In this document: in pieces, positions 23,280 to 35,784 of the stretch
How positions within the stretch are numbered: position 1 is the first letter of the stretch
Layout of the letters: every line of letters begins with the position of its first letter
Assembly (NCBI GenBank): GCA_013433145.1
Contig: CM024171.1
Span: 13,097,358 to 13,161,357 of the forward strand
Direction: 5' to 3'
Origin: Ascaris suum
Lineage: Eukaryota > Nematoda > Chromadorea > Rhabditida > Ascarididae
DNA length: 64,000 nt
The notes under the pieces: model-generated
What the model was told of the DNA's origin: nothing
Database searches by the model: none
The model's input: the letters and a program-made list of their open reading frames with translations, nothing else
Translations under genes and position numbers: made by a program

Positions 23280-24075
23280 ATGCTGCAAAAAGGTTATCAG
23301 CCAAAAAACAGGACTGAAATCAGTGTAGATTCAGATCAGCGTTCTGGCCCTTCCACTCTGACAAACATGGTTTTCGACGGCTTCAGAGAAGTTTCATATA
23401 CTAGAAGATGCGTTAGCCGAATGCTGAATTATGTACGCAATACTTCACCAGCAACGTTTGAGATAGTCACTGTAGAATTTCCGAAGGACTTATGCAATTT
23501 ATAGAAAGACTTCCGCGCAACTAGTTCATTTTTCCCGGATTAGAAATGAATGTTTCTTTCCGAGGATATTCGCACCATTTTGGCTACTCTTATCGAGCTT
23601 GTCTCTTATGTTCCGAAATGTCTGTCTCTTGCGATATTATTATGCGTGCTTCATGTTCAAAAAATGACAATCATGAAGAATGACAATTATGCTGATAAGC
23701 AATTGATTCTTCCTTGAGGTTTTTATATAGTTTTATATTATTTCGCAGATTACCCACGACTGCAAAAAAGTGAGATTTCTCAAAGGCAACATGACTGCGA
23801 AGTCATGGTTACCTTCGAAGAATTTTTTCATCGACGACTTGCAAAGGAATTTCGTCGAGCATTTTTCTTGTAGCATGCCATCTGTTGACACCAGAGAGGA
23901 TATCCATCTTCCTCCGCGAAAACAGCAATATCCCACTCAGGTCGCTCTAGGCAGTTTGCATAACAAGCGTGAAAAGCGCACAAAGTGGGTTGCTAATAAA
24001 TCTACCGTACGAATTTCACTCACATATAACAAAGCGCGCAATGAAGCATTCATGACCTTATGCAGTGTCCAGTGA
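23280..24075 (+). CDS. orphan exon pair, unknown protein
   Basis: The second exon (23750-24075) follows a TATTTCGCAG acceptor and runs 108 codons to a TGA (KKVRFLKGNMTAKSWLPSKN ... HLPPRKQQYPTQ). The first (about 23280-23426) could end at a GTACGC donor in phase 0, matching the second. The composition is basic and cytosolic-looking. No domain is recognised. Linking the two is inference. Confidence 0.28.
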
Positions 24076-24079
24076 AAGC

Positions 24080-25614
24080 GGTGTTTGTAAGCGGCACACG
24101 CATCCGCCACCTTCCGCCACGATGATAGATTGCCTAACGAGCTGACCTACTCCTACTCCTAGAGCCCGAATTGCCATTACTTGGCTGTATCGTCTCTCAT
24201 GAATCATGCTGTGACACATTGCAATAAGTCCTCACTGAAGTCAGTTCCGCTCTGAATATGTTCTTATGCAGTAAGCACGCTTGTCGCGTTATGCGTGCAA
24301 AGAACTAGTAGAACGAAATGCTTAACAAATGCCAAGGAAACGACCATTAAGTAGCAGTGGGTTGGAGCATCAACCTTGAGAGTGAAATGTCCCTATTTCG
24401 ATAGGTACTGCAGATTCGTTTCCTACAATGTTGTCATTGAAATCTATGCTCGGCTGGCAGCGAAGAAGTATGAGGTGGTATCAGTTGTGGTCTAAGTACG
24501 GCATTGCGTGCTCAACAAGTCTATTGCGTCAAATATGTAGTAAGACTGCAAAAGGAGGCGCGGAAGTAAGATGTCAGGTTGCCAGAGGATCTGTGATGGA
24601 GGCAGAATATTGGGATATCTGTTCGGTTGATGTTCATTCAGCTTTTTAATCTGTTATTTTGTTTAAACTGCGTTTCACTTGATCTTTGGCATCCTCGATT
24701 TCACATATCCAGATCACCGTGCGTTGCCTATCCAAGATAACCGTTTTTGCGATTACTTATCTACGGTCATAATGCCAATCTTTCCATGAGCGGTTCCTGT
24801 TTCTTGGAAAAGTCTGACTCAGGATTTGTGTCAGATAAGCCAGCTTTTTCAGTACTCCTGTAACACGATTTGTGCAGAGGGTTTCCAATATGTGAGTATT
24901 TCAGGGAAGGTGTACTATATTTGGATATGCTCTTTCTGCATTAATTTCGTATACTACAGTTTGGTTGTGAACGGAGTTGTTCATCGATGGATTGAAGCGA
25001 ATTCCGTTTACGAATGGAAAAGTCGCTGACCTCCAAGAATTGACTAAGAAAAATTCCCTACACTGGAGTTATAATATGGATCGAAATCAAGCACTCACTT
25101 ATTATTCCTGTTTTACATTCTTCGATTTGTATAAATTCAACGAAAGAAAGCAGGCCAACTAGAATGTCGAGTGCGAGCAGAATTATTGCCGTGGAAGATA
25201 TTTCCGGTTGATGCTCTCAGTGCATTCCCAAAGCAACGAGTAATGAATTATTTCTCTCTCATGCTATTAAAGAAATAAATAAGTGCTATGCACATTTTCG
25301 AAAGGAAATATTCATCACAGACGATAGGAATGATTGCTGGCCACCATTTGGAGCGACAATATCAACGATTGAATCAAATGTTTCAAAAAAGAACCGTTGG
25401 AAAATGCTTCAAAAAAACACGAGAAAAGAGTCTAAAGAGATTGAAAGTTGGGAGTGAATAAAAATATATCATCTTCAGATGTTGATGCTTTTTTTAAGTT
25501 GGGCATTGAATTGATTTCCTTATTGCCACTGTAACTAGTGGTGAAGGCATTGCGCATAAACGATATTTGTAGGAACTAATATATTGTTGCAGTGAGTCAT
25601 TTCGTTGGGCATTC
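24080..25614. other. repeat-derived region
   Basis: No supportable gene. A short + strand stretch at about 24600-24650 (SVDVHSAF then stop) resembles the same LINE C-terminal motif as at 25150-25275, so this block is probably LINE debris. Confidence 0.35.
25150..25275 (+). mobile_element. LINE 3' end fragment
   Basis: Encodes a reverse-transcriptase tail-like stretch (ELLPWKIFPVDALSAF, then a basic segment) followed by AAATAAATAAG, matching the 3' end pattern of the CR1-like copies elsewhere in the window. Confidence 0.4.
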
Positions 25615-26050
25615 TTGCACAGAACGATGGCACCCCCATTGCGAACCCCGAGAGCAGCTGAGCTCGTGCATAACACTGCGTATGCACTACTACCCTACCC
25701 TACACTGCTGTCGAATATTAGATCCCGTCACAGGAATTTGAAAACCTGTAACAGAGTCTAATAGTATCTTTATGCAAAATTTCAGCTCAATTGAGGCATG
25801 GGAAGTGCACTTGTTGGATGACCCATCACTCTCTCTGCAATGATCGACATCCAGCGAGTGCACTTCCCCTACGTCGATTGAACTGAGAATTTGCATGGGG
25901 ATATTATTTGACATTCTGGTTACAGGTTCCTGTGATGGGCTGAGTATTCGCCCGCAGAGTGCAGAGTACAGTAGTCCTGCGTACGCAGTTTGTGCAGGAG
26001 CTCAGCTGTGTTGGGGATTCGCATAGGACGATGGTACCCCACTTGCGAAC
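25615..26050. repeat. ~420-bp imperfect palindrome (foldback element)
   Basis: The left half (about 25620-25820) aligns along its length with the reverse complement of the right half (about 25850-26045). Paired landmarks: GAACGATGG / CCATCGTCC, CAGCTGAGCTC / GAGCTCAGCTG, CACTGCGTATGC / GCGTACGCAGT, GTCACAGG / CCTGTGAT, GGAAGTGCAC / GTGCACTTCC. The outer end is related to the hairpin at 2895-2998 and abuts copy 2 of the 0.84-kb repeat. A MITE/foldback origin is inference. Confidence 0.75.
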
Positions 26051-26872
26051 CGCGAACGGAGCTGGGCTCGATGTCATCGTTTATGCAGTAGTGCCCCCTC
26101 CCCCTCTCCCCTCCATTTGTTCCTGCTTTTCTCTGTTCTCATTTTGCTTGCTCTTCTTGCGAATATACGGTGTCTCGTGAAAGTAATAATTTCTGCGCTT
26201 TAGTTCGTTTTCTTTGCAGATTTATTCAGTTGCTGTCTGTTCAATTCGTTCTCGTTTGCATTTTTTCTCTCCTATACTTCCTCCTATTCTATCTAGTGGA
26301 TGATATATTCTCCTCCATATATAATGGCTTACGAGGTGTGTATCGCGTATTTGCTTACTACGTGTGCGATCAAACTCATCCCTCACAATTATCTATTTTT
26401 ATCCCGCTCCTTGATGCAGGAAAACGCGGGCTACTTTTAATCTTAAAAACCTGTTGAACTAACTACACGACTCATGGCTGCTTCACTTCACTCCATACCT
26501 TTTCACTTCTGATTGCATATTTTTTCGTTCACTCGCTCTGCTTTTCAAAGAAAAATCCTCATTTCTGATTCGGCTATTTGTCTGGCAATACCTATTTGGC
26601 CAGAGCTCCGATATTATTCTCCACTTTCGTCGATCGTTTTTTTAAATATTATTTCATTCTGTTTTAACGATCCAAAAAGTATTTGAGCATAATAAATAAG
26701 CAAATAGACAAAACTCAATATGTACGAGTAGCCATAGACTGCAAATAAAATCGACTTAGTGACGATTGAAAAGCTAAACGAATTGTTGTTGAAATAAAGC
26801 CGAATGGTCTATGGCCGCACCGAACAAGCAAGATCATCCCACGTTATCTTTGTGACAGTCAGCTTTCAAAGC
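26021..26872 (+). repeat. dispersed repeat, copy 2 (~0.85 kb)
   Basis: Second copy of the element at 2938-3777, same orientation, high identity. Flanking sequence differs completely at both ends. Its left end overlaps the right arm of the foldback. Confidence 0.85.
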
Positions 26873-27557
26873 CTCGTGTATGATTTAAATCGCGTTCGCC
26901 AAGATTTCTCGAATCCTTCATCAGTTATACGTCGCTTTATATTGCCTGTTTTTATGCGAACGGCACAACATGCTGCAGCTGCTTGCCCCATTTCATCTGA
27001 AACATTTTGGAAAATGAAAGCGTATTATCAGACCCACTAAACGAATCAGTCAATGGTTGTTGCATCTGTACCTAACAGGAAGCACCATCAAACAGTATCG
27101 TTGAGGAAAGCCCATAAAGCATTAGTTCCTCATAAGCGTTACTTATAATTTGACTATACAAATTTTGGACTTTCATAGATAAAGTCGCATATAGTTTGCA
27201 GAAGCGTTACCTCGTTTCTTTTTCATTAATCAACGGTGAGTGGATTGGAAAAAGTGGAGCGCCATCAAGACCACATAATTACTTACTAATAGTGCATTAA
27301 ATTTCTTTTGAATAATCGATTTCAACGGTCATCCATTGTAAAAATTGTCGCTTCAACTTGAAATCTTCAGCATCGATTCGATCGCCCATTTGAAACGTGG
27401 CCGAATCGGTTCAAGAGATGCAATCGGCGATGCCGAGTACCACTAAGAGTTCTCATATAGTTTATCGAAACGAGAGTGTGTATTGCTCGACAAGGTTAGT
27501 ATTTTCTATGGCTTTGCTATTTACTTTAGATAGTACACATGAATGGATACGCCTAAC

Positions 27558-27845
<288 letters not shown>

Positions 27846-28582
27846 AGTTAAGAAGCGTTTGCGAGCATCTTTTTCGCTTCAATCAGTTCGTGTGCTTACA
27901 CGGCTAAAAACATAACCAGCATCAGTTGCTTAAACCTCATTACGTGATGAGGTTAATACCATAGTAGCCATGAACAATTTTCTAGGCATCGTTGGAACTA
28001 TTAATTCCCCCCACTTATAGACGATGCAAACGAGTAAGCTATAGCCCCTCTCTCCGTACATTGCCCGTTAAAACTGAATATCTTTACAACGATGACATAA
28101 GTTAACAATGCATTCGATACATCCTTTTTTCTATACACCGCAGTAATGAGGAATGCCTAATAACCCTTGAAGGGCAGACTGAATTACCAGAGTCGAAAGT
28201 CTAATGTTCTTAGTGTAGTGACAAATGGTAAAAGAAATGATGAGATGGTTATGTGGTCGTAAAATGGAAAAAAGTCTAATAAATACATTACAGAGGGCTC
28301 TTTACACGCAACTAGGTGCTCTGTTTATTTATGGCCACCAAAATGGTGGCCATGCAGTGTCATTAGGTCCACCGCTAATAGTTTTACAAGGCTTCTAGCC
28401 AGCATGACTCAGTTTGCAACCGTTACTGCGAGCATCAAACACAGCACTTACGCTTAGGCACAACAAGCGAAAGGTCACACATGGCTAAATGGAATGCATC
28501 CAGTGATGCCACGAATTTATTGATCGACCTTTTGCGGGTCGAGAAAATTAGTCGATGCCATCAGATCGTTTGAATCGACTGT

Positions 28583-29590
28583 AAACTATTTATTTATTTA
28601 TTCTTCTCTTTATTTCAAAGCCCGGAAATGGGAAAACATGCAAAGTATGTGAATATGAATAGCAAAGATCATCTTTCGCAAAAGTGCAGTATAGACGAGT
28701 GAACATTTAATGCCCAAGAGCGGCAATAGTGCGTAGTTCGAAACAATTCAATCGCAGCTTAAAAGCTGAAGCAGGGAGCACATTAACGGTATCGGTGGGG
28801 AGCAGATTCCAGAGCCGTATAAGGGGAAACTAGAAACTACGCAGAACACTGCTTGTACTGTAACATGCTCTAGCGAGCTGGAACGGACGTGCACGTTAAC
28901 TATGGAGAGGGGCAAACTGAAATATTTTTTACACTGGGATGTCGGAAAAGGCAAATACAGTTTTACAACAAAGGATCAAGCCAAACTTGAGTCTGTGATA
29001 TTGCACTGAGACCAAGTTAAAAGTTTTTAGCCGCAGTAATCTGATTTGGCTGTTATGAACCACAGTAGGTTTTGCTGTAAACAATACAAGTGAAGCGTTT
29101 CAGGACATTTTCTAGCAACTAACTTCACAAATCAAAGGGACGGTATGGGAGTGCACTATTCCAGAACGGCTTGGCGGTATGCGATGAAAGCATTTCGATA
29201 ATGGTGAATACATCTTTGCTGTAAAATGCGGAAAATACAGTTGGCAACTTTTGCGGATTTGTTAGCAACATTGGGACACTGAAATGTCCGGTAAAGTTTA
29301 GAGTCGATTATGATGCCAAGATCGCGAACACCATCATTAGAATAGAGAGAACGTCACCCGTTGACGATGAGCATATCAGGTGAAATTCATAATCAGGAAA
29401 CGCGAAATGCCCATCACTCTTCCCAGAAATACTATCATCACCCTTATTAGTAAACATCGTAACGTGCGCACATTGCAAACTCTGCTTCATACACGCGAAG
29501 ATGCCTGCCAGTTTTAGGTGATCGTCATACGTCATAGACGCTCAGAGAGTGACTGAAGTGTGCATCGAATGAGCGCCGAAGTTGGAAGAC
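28583..29590 (-). mobile_element. decayed CR1-like LINE, 3' portion
   Basis: Reading the - strand from 29.59 kb down, broken frames give RT thumb and C-terminal motifs: SILMMVFAILAS (decayed VKDLGV-type block), STLNFTGHF, TAKPFWNSALPY (decayed EY-S-x-VW-x-P), and CLFRHPSVKN near the C-terminus. It ends in a (TTTA)n tail as seen on the + strand at about 28588-28602. Its 3' 380 bp match the + strand copy at 20530-20912 in inverted orientation. Confidence 0.65.
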
Positions 29591-30786
29591 AGATTCCCTT
29601 ATCGCGATTTACGCAACACCACTATTGCGGCCTAAGATCTCTTTATGTTGGTGTGCGGTTTCTTCACTTATGACTACAAAAGTTCGAGCTGATGGTGATT
29701 ATGAGGGGTGATTTGATGCCGCTGGGAAGCTGGGTATATAAACTAATCGACTGTTACATCATGGGTAACGATGAGGGAAGCTTAGAAGGATTGCTGAAGA
29801 TGGGGATAATCACAGAATGGAAAAATCTGGTGGATGAAAGAAAAGAGTTTAAAAGGCTTTAGCGAAGGATGTTATTTAAATAATACTTCGTCTGTGATTT
29901 TTTCTATGCGCTTTTGCAATGTTGGACTTGCAAGATTCATTGTTCGTAGTTTTGCTACTGCAGCATGGGCGACCACCTTCTTTTGCGAAACGGACGGTCC
30001 TTCATTTCGTGATGATGCTCACTGCATACATGCTAACATTTTTGTCACAGTGTGATATAGGCCACACTTGTTTCCATTTGTTTCGCGTTCAGTTGCTCTC
30101 GTGGCGTCTACCCGACGCGTTCCGATAAAGTTTCGTTTGATGTGCGCTTCTAGCACCTTGGATCGACGGATCTGCATCTAGCCTCGGCTACCCCTCTACT
30201 CGAATCGACACATACAGGCGTTATAACATGATGGAAAGGAGGTAATAGGCTATGGACGAACCGCAGTATAGAAATCGAATTCGCGCAATATTCTGCCGAA
30301 CTGGAAGCTTCCAGATAGAGGTTGGATCCTTTCGCTTTCGCGAAAATTCAAGGCAGTAAAAAGTATTTCGACTGCCATGAGTTGAAAGATGAGAAGAAAT
30401 CACATGTAGTGTAATATATCGCACATTCATTCTTCAAAAATTGTAGCGGCTTAATTCTGTAACCTTATTTTTACATGAATTTGTCGAGTTCTGTATCTAT
30501 GTGTTTTCTTTATTATCTTTCTTTCACCACTGACCATATGCTTGTTGTTCTGACCTTATTGCATCCTCAATAACTGACATTGTTGCATTCTCAACATCAC
30601 TCAGGCACGTAACAATTAACTGACAAGAAATATATGATGCATCATGCTGTTCAGTATCGCTCGTATCGCTCCGCAAATTCCATACTTTTTATGCTTATGT
30701 AAATGGGAAACGAATTAGGTGTTTGCTGATAGCAGCAGAAACATGTGAAGTATTCAGTGAGTTGTTGATCAAGTGGGATCGACCGG
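29591..30786. other. intergenic, no supported gene
   Basis: Short frames only (29834-30128, 30221-30430); no motif or splice support. Confidence 0.35.
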
Positions 30787-30990
30787 CTATTCGTTCATCG
30801 GTTTCGAATGCGTGTCAGCAAGAATGAGGCCAAAACAGGACAGGAGAAAGCAGCTTGCAGATGCGATCATCCCTGCACCACAAAGCGAGCTGGTTGTGTA
30901 CAGCAGTATTTTGTCTGGAAGTTTTTTTTCATCAACGATAGAAACGATAGAATAAAGCATTAGAACATCATCACTGTTGGATCTATCCAT
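30787..30990 (-). CDS. possible small membrane protein or exon
   Basis: ATG-started 67-codon frame with one clear hydrophobic segment (SLCGAGMIASASCFLLSCFGLILA). The two + strand frames across the same DNA are also open and one is Cys-rich, so the strand is uncertain. No splice or poly(A) support. Confidence 0.2.
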   Translation of the reverse strand: MDRSNSDDVLMLYSIVSIVDEKKLPDKILLYTTSSLCGAGMIASASCFLLSCFGLILADTHSKPMNE

Positions 30991-31504
30991 GTAGAACAGT
31001 TCCTACAGAGGTGGAGGAGCTCTACTGACCTTGTGGCAAGCGTACAGGAAGGCGATAAAGCCTCTCTCAACCCCTCGAAACTTCTATTTCCTGCTGCATT
31101 GCTCCGTCGCCCTTGAGCCTACCGAGTTAAAAGCTAGTGTAACTCAGTGAAATTCTATCTGGACTTCTGCCACTACAGCGCCAAATCTGGTGAAGGAAAA
31201 CGCTTCGCCACTGTGTGCTCTAGCAAACATTTCTAGGAGAGTGAAATAGATGCTGCCTATGGCGCTCTGTCGAGTGTACCTTAGCCCAATTGTAACATGG
31301 AACCACACTTACCAGCCAATGATTGTTCAGGTGCTTTTCTGAAAAGCTTCGTATCTGAAAAAACAAGTTGCAAGAAATAGACAACCTTCAATGCTCAGTC
31401 GGTTGAAATCATCCTTCGAACTTAAATTCTAAGGGCTAAACAGAACTTCGAGCTCGAATTCTGTTTTTCAATCCTGGGAATAATTCTATCTCAAAATTAA
31501 ACAG

Positions 31505-31759
31505 ACAACCCAAAAAATTGAGGCAGCTTTGTCCCACATCACTGATTCCAAGTTCAGGAAGAAAAAGTTCGAATACATCCTAGTAGAGCAATTGTTGCCA
31601 ATAAATCAAACCCCTGCAATGGTTAGTCAGATTTTAGGATTCAACGTAGGAAGTCATTCTCGTCTAAATAATATAAAAGCACAGTTCCTATCACTTGGCT
31701 TCAGCATACCACCCTTTATGCACACAGACGACACAACTCTGTTCACTTCAGTTCAATAA
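31505..31759 (+). CDS. orphan exon, unknown protein
   Basis: Follows an AAATTAAACAG acceptor-like site and runs 85 codons to a TAA. The sequence is helical and charged (KIEAALSHITDSKFRKKKFE ... LLPINQTPAMVSQILGF), more protein-like than the neighbouring frames. No start or domain is recognised. Confidence 0.25.
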   Translation, partial: TTQKIEAALSHITDSKFRKKKFEYILVEQLLPINQTPAMVSQILGFNVGSHSRLNNIKAQFLSLGFSIPPFMHTDDTTLFTSVQ

Positions 31760-32344
31760 TATGCTAGCACAATGCATTGTTGAGACGTTTTCAAAGTGCT
31801 TGTGCTATAGACAAATAACAACCGCTATTGGAGCACTCACGTTTTATTTGTCAAACCCATAGATTAGGGAGCAAAATAAAGGACCAAACCAAAAGACGCG
31901 ATTTCTTTGCTAGTTGTCTACCGCGAAGAGATGCGATATTTTTTATCACTTACTTCAACACAAGCTAATCTAGTCTTTTTAAAGAAAAATTGCAAGCTAG
32001 TTCTTTGCCGTAGATTCAGCGCCTATCACGCCACAGTCTGAATGCTATTTGAACGAATTGAGTCGAGGTGGAGAGGTTGCTCTTCGCAGATTTGCTGCTC
32101 TACGTATGTCAAGAATATGGAGTGCTTTAGGCACTTTTTCAACTTTGAACATAATGGAGAAGTAATACAGCTGAAGATGAAGCTAGTAGCCTCAACTTGC
32201 TTTTGCTGTAGTCGACATTATCGATTTTCACATCACTTCGGTCAAATTTGCTAACAGAGAAACCAAACTGCAATGTGTGCTTACAATTCTTTCCATATTA
32301 CCGTTTATAGTCATAACAAGCAAAAAGGCTGTTTTGTAGCTTAC

Positions 32345-33589
32345 CATTGCTTTTTTCCCAATAAGCAGTTACGATTGAAGTTGAGGTTATATGCTGAATT
32401 TCCCCACTGGTATATGATGTTCCAGTATTGTGCGTAGTGGTGTACGTCACTTTAGTTATATTATTTTCACTTGTTGTCGAGCTCTGAGCTATCACTCTCT
32501 CGGCTTCTTGGCTGAACCGTTTTCCGCTAATGGGTGCAGTGCTGGTGAAATTTACGTCACTCACATCTGATGACCGTGCTGCACCTACAGTGCTCATTCT
32601 CAGGGAAGTGATACCATGTGCAGCCGTGCTTTCAGTACTTCTGATGCTTTTCGCGGATCCTGTAGCCAATACGGTGGTGGTAATGCTCTTAGCCGTAAGA
32701 GCCGGCGTGGTTCTAGTGACAGTCGTAGGAACTACTGGTGACGTAGAAACATCGGTGAATGTGGAAAGCCGAATAGTCGATGATGCGGTCGTTCCAGCTG
32801 ATAAAGTATCGTTTTGTTTCACTGCTACTGTAGCTGTTTTTTTGGTGGTCGTTGCTGCAGAGGCATCTGTGTTTGATGGTACTGTGGCAGTCACATGCGA
32901 TGTTGAAGGGGTACTCGATAGCAACTGGGAAGCAGTAGTGCTGCGCTGATTTCGCTTAGAGGAAGGGGTTCCTGTACTATCGGATAGAATATCCGTGACC
33001 TTGGGTACCAGTCTTGCAGTAGGCGTGACTGTAGAATGTGTGTTAGCAAAAACCCTTTTCGTTTCACCGGATCGCCTTCCAACAGTTGTTGTATCTCGTG
33101 AGTACGGCATGGTTGCTCCCATTAGAGATCCACCATCAGGGGGACTTTCGATCCGGCTCAAACCAGCCGTCGTAACATCAAAAAATTCCGTTTCGCCAAC
33201 CTTACTGCTGGAATTGGCGTCTGCAAAATACGTAAGATTTTCAAATGTGAGCGGAGACCCTTCTGCAACTGCAGTTTGTGTTGCCGTAGAATTATAATTC
33301 GATTGAGCAATGCTGACAACGATGTCGTCTTCTCTATCGGGCACTGTGACGAAAGTGTAAGGAGGCAGTTTCCCAATTGCGCTCTTGTTCCCGTTGATTC
33401 CATTGTTTCCTTCGACTTCTCTTTTCTTGAGCGAGTGGCTACCAGATTCTTCGGGCTGAAAAAAATTTCCACTTTGTTCTCATCGTTTTCGTCTAATAAT
33501 TTTGTGCATCTATCGTGAGCGAAATTTGACTTGTATACCGCAACTGGCAAACAGCAGTTTTGCTTCAGACAGCATCTTTCGAAGGTTGG
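32345..33589 (-). CDS. mucin-like Ser/Thr-rich extracellular protein, partial
   Basis: Exon 33589-33539 (acceptor GTCATTTCAG, donor GTATAC) and the long exon 33455-32345 (acceptor GAAATTTTTTTCAG, donor GTAAGC) both use phase 0 at their junction. The first carries a Cys cluster (ERCCLKQNCCLPV). The second starts PEESGSHSLKKRE, then becomes about 370 codons dominated by Thr, Ser, Ala and Val with several N-glycosylation sites (NYNST, NLTYF, NFTST). Such regions are heavily O-glycosylated in mucins (family knowledge). The antisense frame 32530-32949 is its shadow. Start exon and C-terminus are missing; a 3' exon at about 32178-32210 would fit phase 1 and stop quickly, unproven. A surface or egg/gut coat role is inference. 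Confidence 0.6.
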
Positions 33590-34659
33590 CTGAAATGACA
33601 GCCTTGAATTTCACTTTTCATGGCGCTTCTACTGAAGAAGTATTGCCCTCAAGTATAAAAACGTGCTTTTTTCATTTATTAATCTATAGGTGTTCATCTT
33701 ATTACTAATAAAATCTTCGCTGGAAATAGGTGGGATGTTTTTTGTGAGTTATCACATTGAAATCAGACAACAGTAGACAGCGCTAAGTCGTCCTCTCACA
33801 ATAACGAGCAATCATGCCAACGCATATGCAGATGGGAATGCGGGCTCAGGCGATCGTCCGATGAGGGAGCGGGTGCTGTGCAGTTTCATACAATGCCGTC
33901 TGTGGGGATATTACCTTGTTGAGTTCATAGTTGAGTGAGAAGCATTTTGTTGCAAGAGGGAAATTCCTTTCGTTCAGAACGAGCGGACCCATAACAAATT
34001 TTTAGGAAAGTGTGTTGACGATCTCCTTCCATCTTATTAGACTGCAAAGATTCTCGCTGTTTCTATGTATGTAATAAAATGTGGGCAATTCTTGAATCGG
34101 ATTATTAGGAAGTCTAAGATTTGTAGGTAATCCTTTTTATCCGCTGTCCCGAATAGCTATCTCGGAAAAGATTGAGCGCTCACTTAACAATTTTTGGGTG
34201 TGACATTCTCCCATGGTTGCTCACTTTGTTCTCTATTTCTGACCTCGTTATTCTGAAGGTTCTATAGAGTGAATGGGGTTTAGTCGTCTGTTCAGCAGGC
34301 TTATCCCAAGCATGAGTGGAGAAGTCTATCAAAAAATGTACCGTGGGGATTCAGGATCGAAAATGCAGCTGTTTTGAATGATGAAATCAGTTGATACATG
34401 CACCACAAAAGCTAAAGTCGCATGCATTAACACAGCAACAATTGCAAAACTGCTCAACTACTCTCGATGATGCACCGAAATTACTTTCTCAGGTTAATGC
34501 ACCAAAAGCGTTCTCTAAAGATGCCCTGAGGTGATGTCGGAACAAAAGATGCAGTGTTACGGATTCATTCCTTTGTTCAGTAATTGTCACGGGAACCTCG
34601 AAAAGGACCTAAAATAGTTTAGGAGGCATTGAAGACATCAGTGCTGTTTCTAAAATTGA
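33590..34659. other. intergenic or 5' flank of the mucin gene
   Basis: No supported exon. The first exon of the mucin-like gene is expected here but was not identified. Confidence 0.35.
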
Positions 34660-34848
34660 ATGACTGTGGAGTGTGTGGGATTTGTCAGATCCATCAATGT
34701 ATTCAAAAGGAACCGAGTTTCGAGCAGAAAAGACGCACACGATCACACACCGATGCCACCGATCGACAGCCACAGTCTCTGCACTGCAGTCTTATCCACC
34801 ATACCCCACCCAGTAGTAATTTCTGCAGGTCATTGTAAACGTGAATAG
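34660..34848 (+). CDS. candidate exon of a trypsin-like serine protease (His-57 region)
   Basis: ATG-started frame of 62 codons ending SLCTAVLSTIPHPVVISAGHCKRE. In S1 proteases the segment C-x2-x-LIS ... V-V/L-T/S-A-A/G-H-C holds the catalytic His and the Cys42-Cys58 pair. Here C, VVIS, AGHC and the spacing agree. A GTGAAT donor after C could follow. I find no Asp or GDSGGP exon downstream, so this may be a remnant, a divergent pseudoprotease or chance. Confidence 0.25.
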   Translation: MTVECVGFVRSINVFKRNRVSSRKDAHDHTPMPPIDSHSLCTAVLSTIPHPVVISAGHCKRE

Positions 34849-35178
34849 TGAGCTGACGAATGAGAATGACGAACGTTGGAAAATGTCATAGTGACTTTAA
34901 AATTTGAAATTTTTATAATTTGACGCTAAATAGAGTGACCTATCGGGTCGTTCCATTCAAGGTATACTTTTTCATACCTCTATATATCGTCTTTATTAAA
35001 AACTACTACGGATGTGGCCGCTCACCTAAGTGCGCATAGTAGCTCCAGAACAGTGCGCTTTTATGTTGTTCTGAAAGAAAGAAAAATATAATGAAATCAA
35101 ATAATCAATGCAAGACAATGTCGTCTTCACGAAGTGTGCAGCGAGTGCGGAGAAACTGCATTCGCAGAACCAAATGGT

Positions 35179-35297
35179 TAGGCTATTTTGCCGTTTAGGC
35201 CATTTGAGGTACAAATTTTGGGTGGACGAGTAAATGAGCGACAATGTAATAAGCGCAACTCACTTTTTCATACTGACAAAGGGCGCTCATATGAATT
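35179..35297. repeat. direct repeat unit 1 (~115 bp)
   Basis: Matches 35785-35898 in the same orientation, with the core GAGTAAATGAGCGACAAT and CAAAGGGCGCTCATATGAA identical in both. Confidence 0.8.
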
Positions 35298-35464
35298 CTT
35301 TTTGCCCGAAGAAATTCTGCGTTTGGTTCGCATTTCATAGTGTGGAACGTTATATTGCGCCCTGTAAACTGCAGTTTCGATTTGATTCTGACGGAGATTT
35401 AGGGGATCTTTTCCCTCGTTTTTTTTTTGGAGGTGGAGGCTCTGGAAACTATGTTCCCTCGTAC

Positions 35465-35684
35465 TTCCCTCTTTCGTCGCAGTGTCTTCCACTCCCCTTA
35501 TTTCACGATCTGATTTTATAATCTGAGATTCAACCCTAACGATAACATTCCGGCAGTCATTGCTAGCTATCAAAGTGCCTAGAATGGTCAAGTTTGGCAC
35601 CGAATTATTTACATTGCGCAGGTTTTCCACTGAGTTGTTATAGTGAATCAGCAGCACTTTTTGGCCTTCATCAGCAGCGTACAT
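35465..35684 (-). CDS. uncharacterised glycosylation-site-rich protein, N-terminal exon
   Basis: ATG at 35684 opens a 138-codon frame. The first 73 codons look strongly coding (KVLLIHYNNSVENLRN, NLTILGTLIASNDCRNVI) with several N-x-S/T sites. A GTACGA donor after 35465 (phase 1) probably ends the exon, because the rest of the frame runs into the 115-bp repeat. A stop codon directly precedes the ATG. No signal peptide is visible, so the N-glycosylation sites may be unused or an upstream exon may exist. It lies just downstream of the CTLD exons on the same strand. Confidence 0.38.
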
Positions 35685-35784
35685 TTATTTCATTGCTAGC
35701 GACACTTTTGAACCCTTCTCATGAATAAGCGCTTCCGGAAAACTGCGGCAACCACCTGCTCGGAGTTCTGGGTCAAGTCAAGGT

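Noticed and set aside
25720..25940. palindrome first considered as a CRISPR-like or terminator structure
   Set aside because: It is one long diverged foldback in a eukaryotic repeat context, with no spacer periodicity.
32530..32949. 139-codon + strand Val-rich frame
   Set aside because: Antisense of the Thr/Ser-rich mucin exon; poly-Val composition is the expected shadow of ACN codons.
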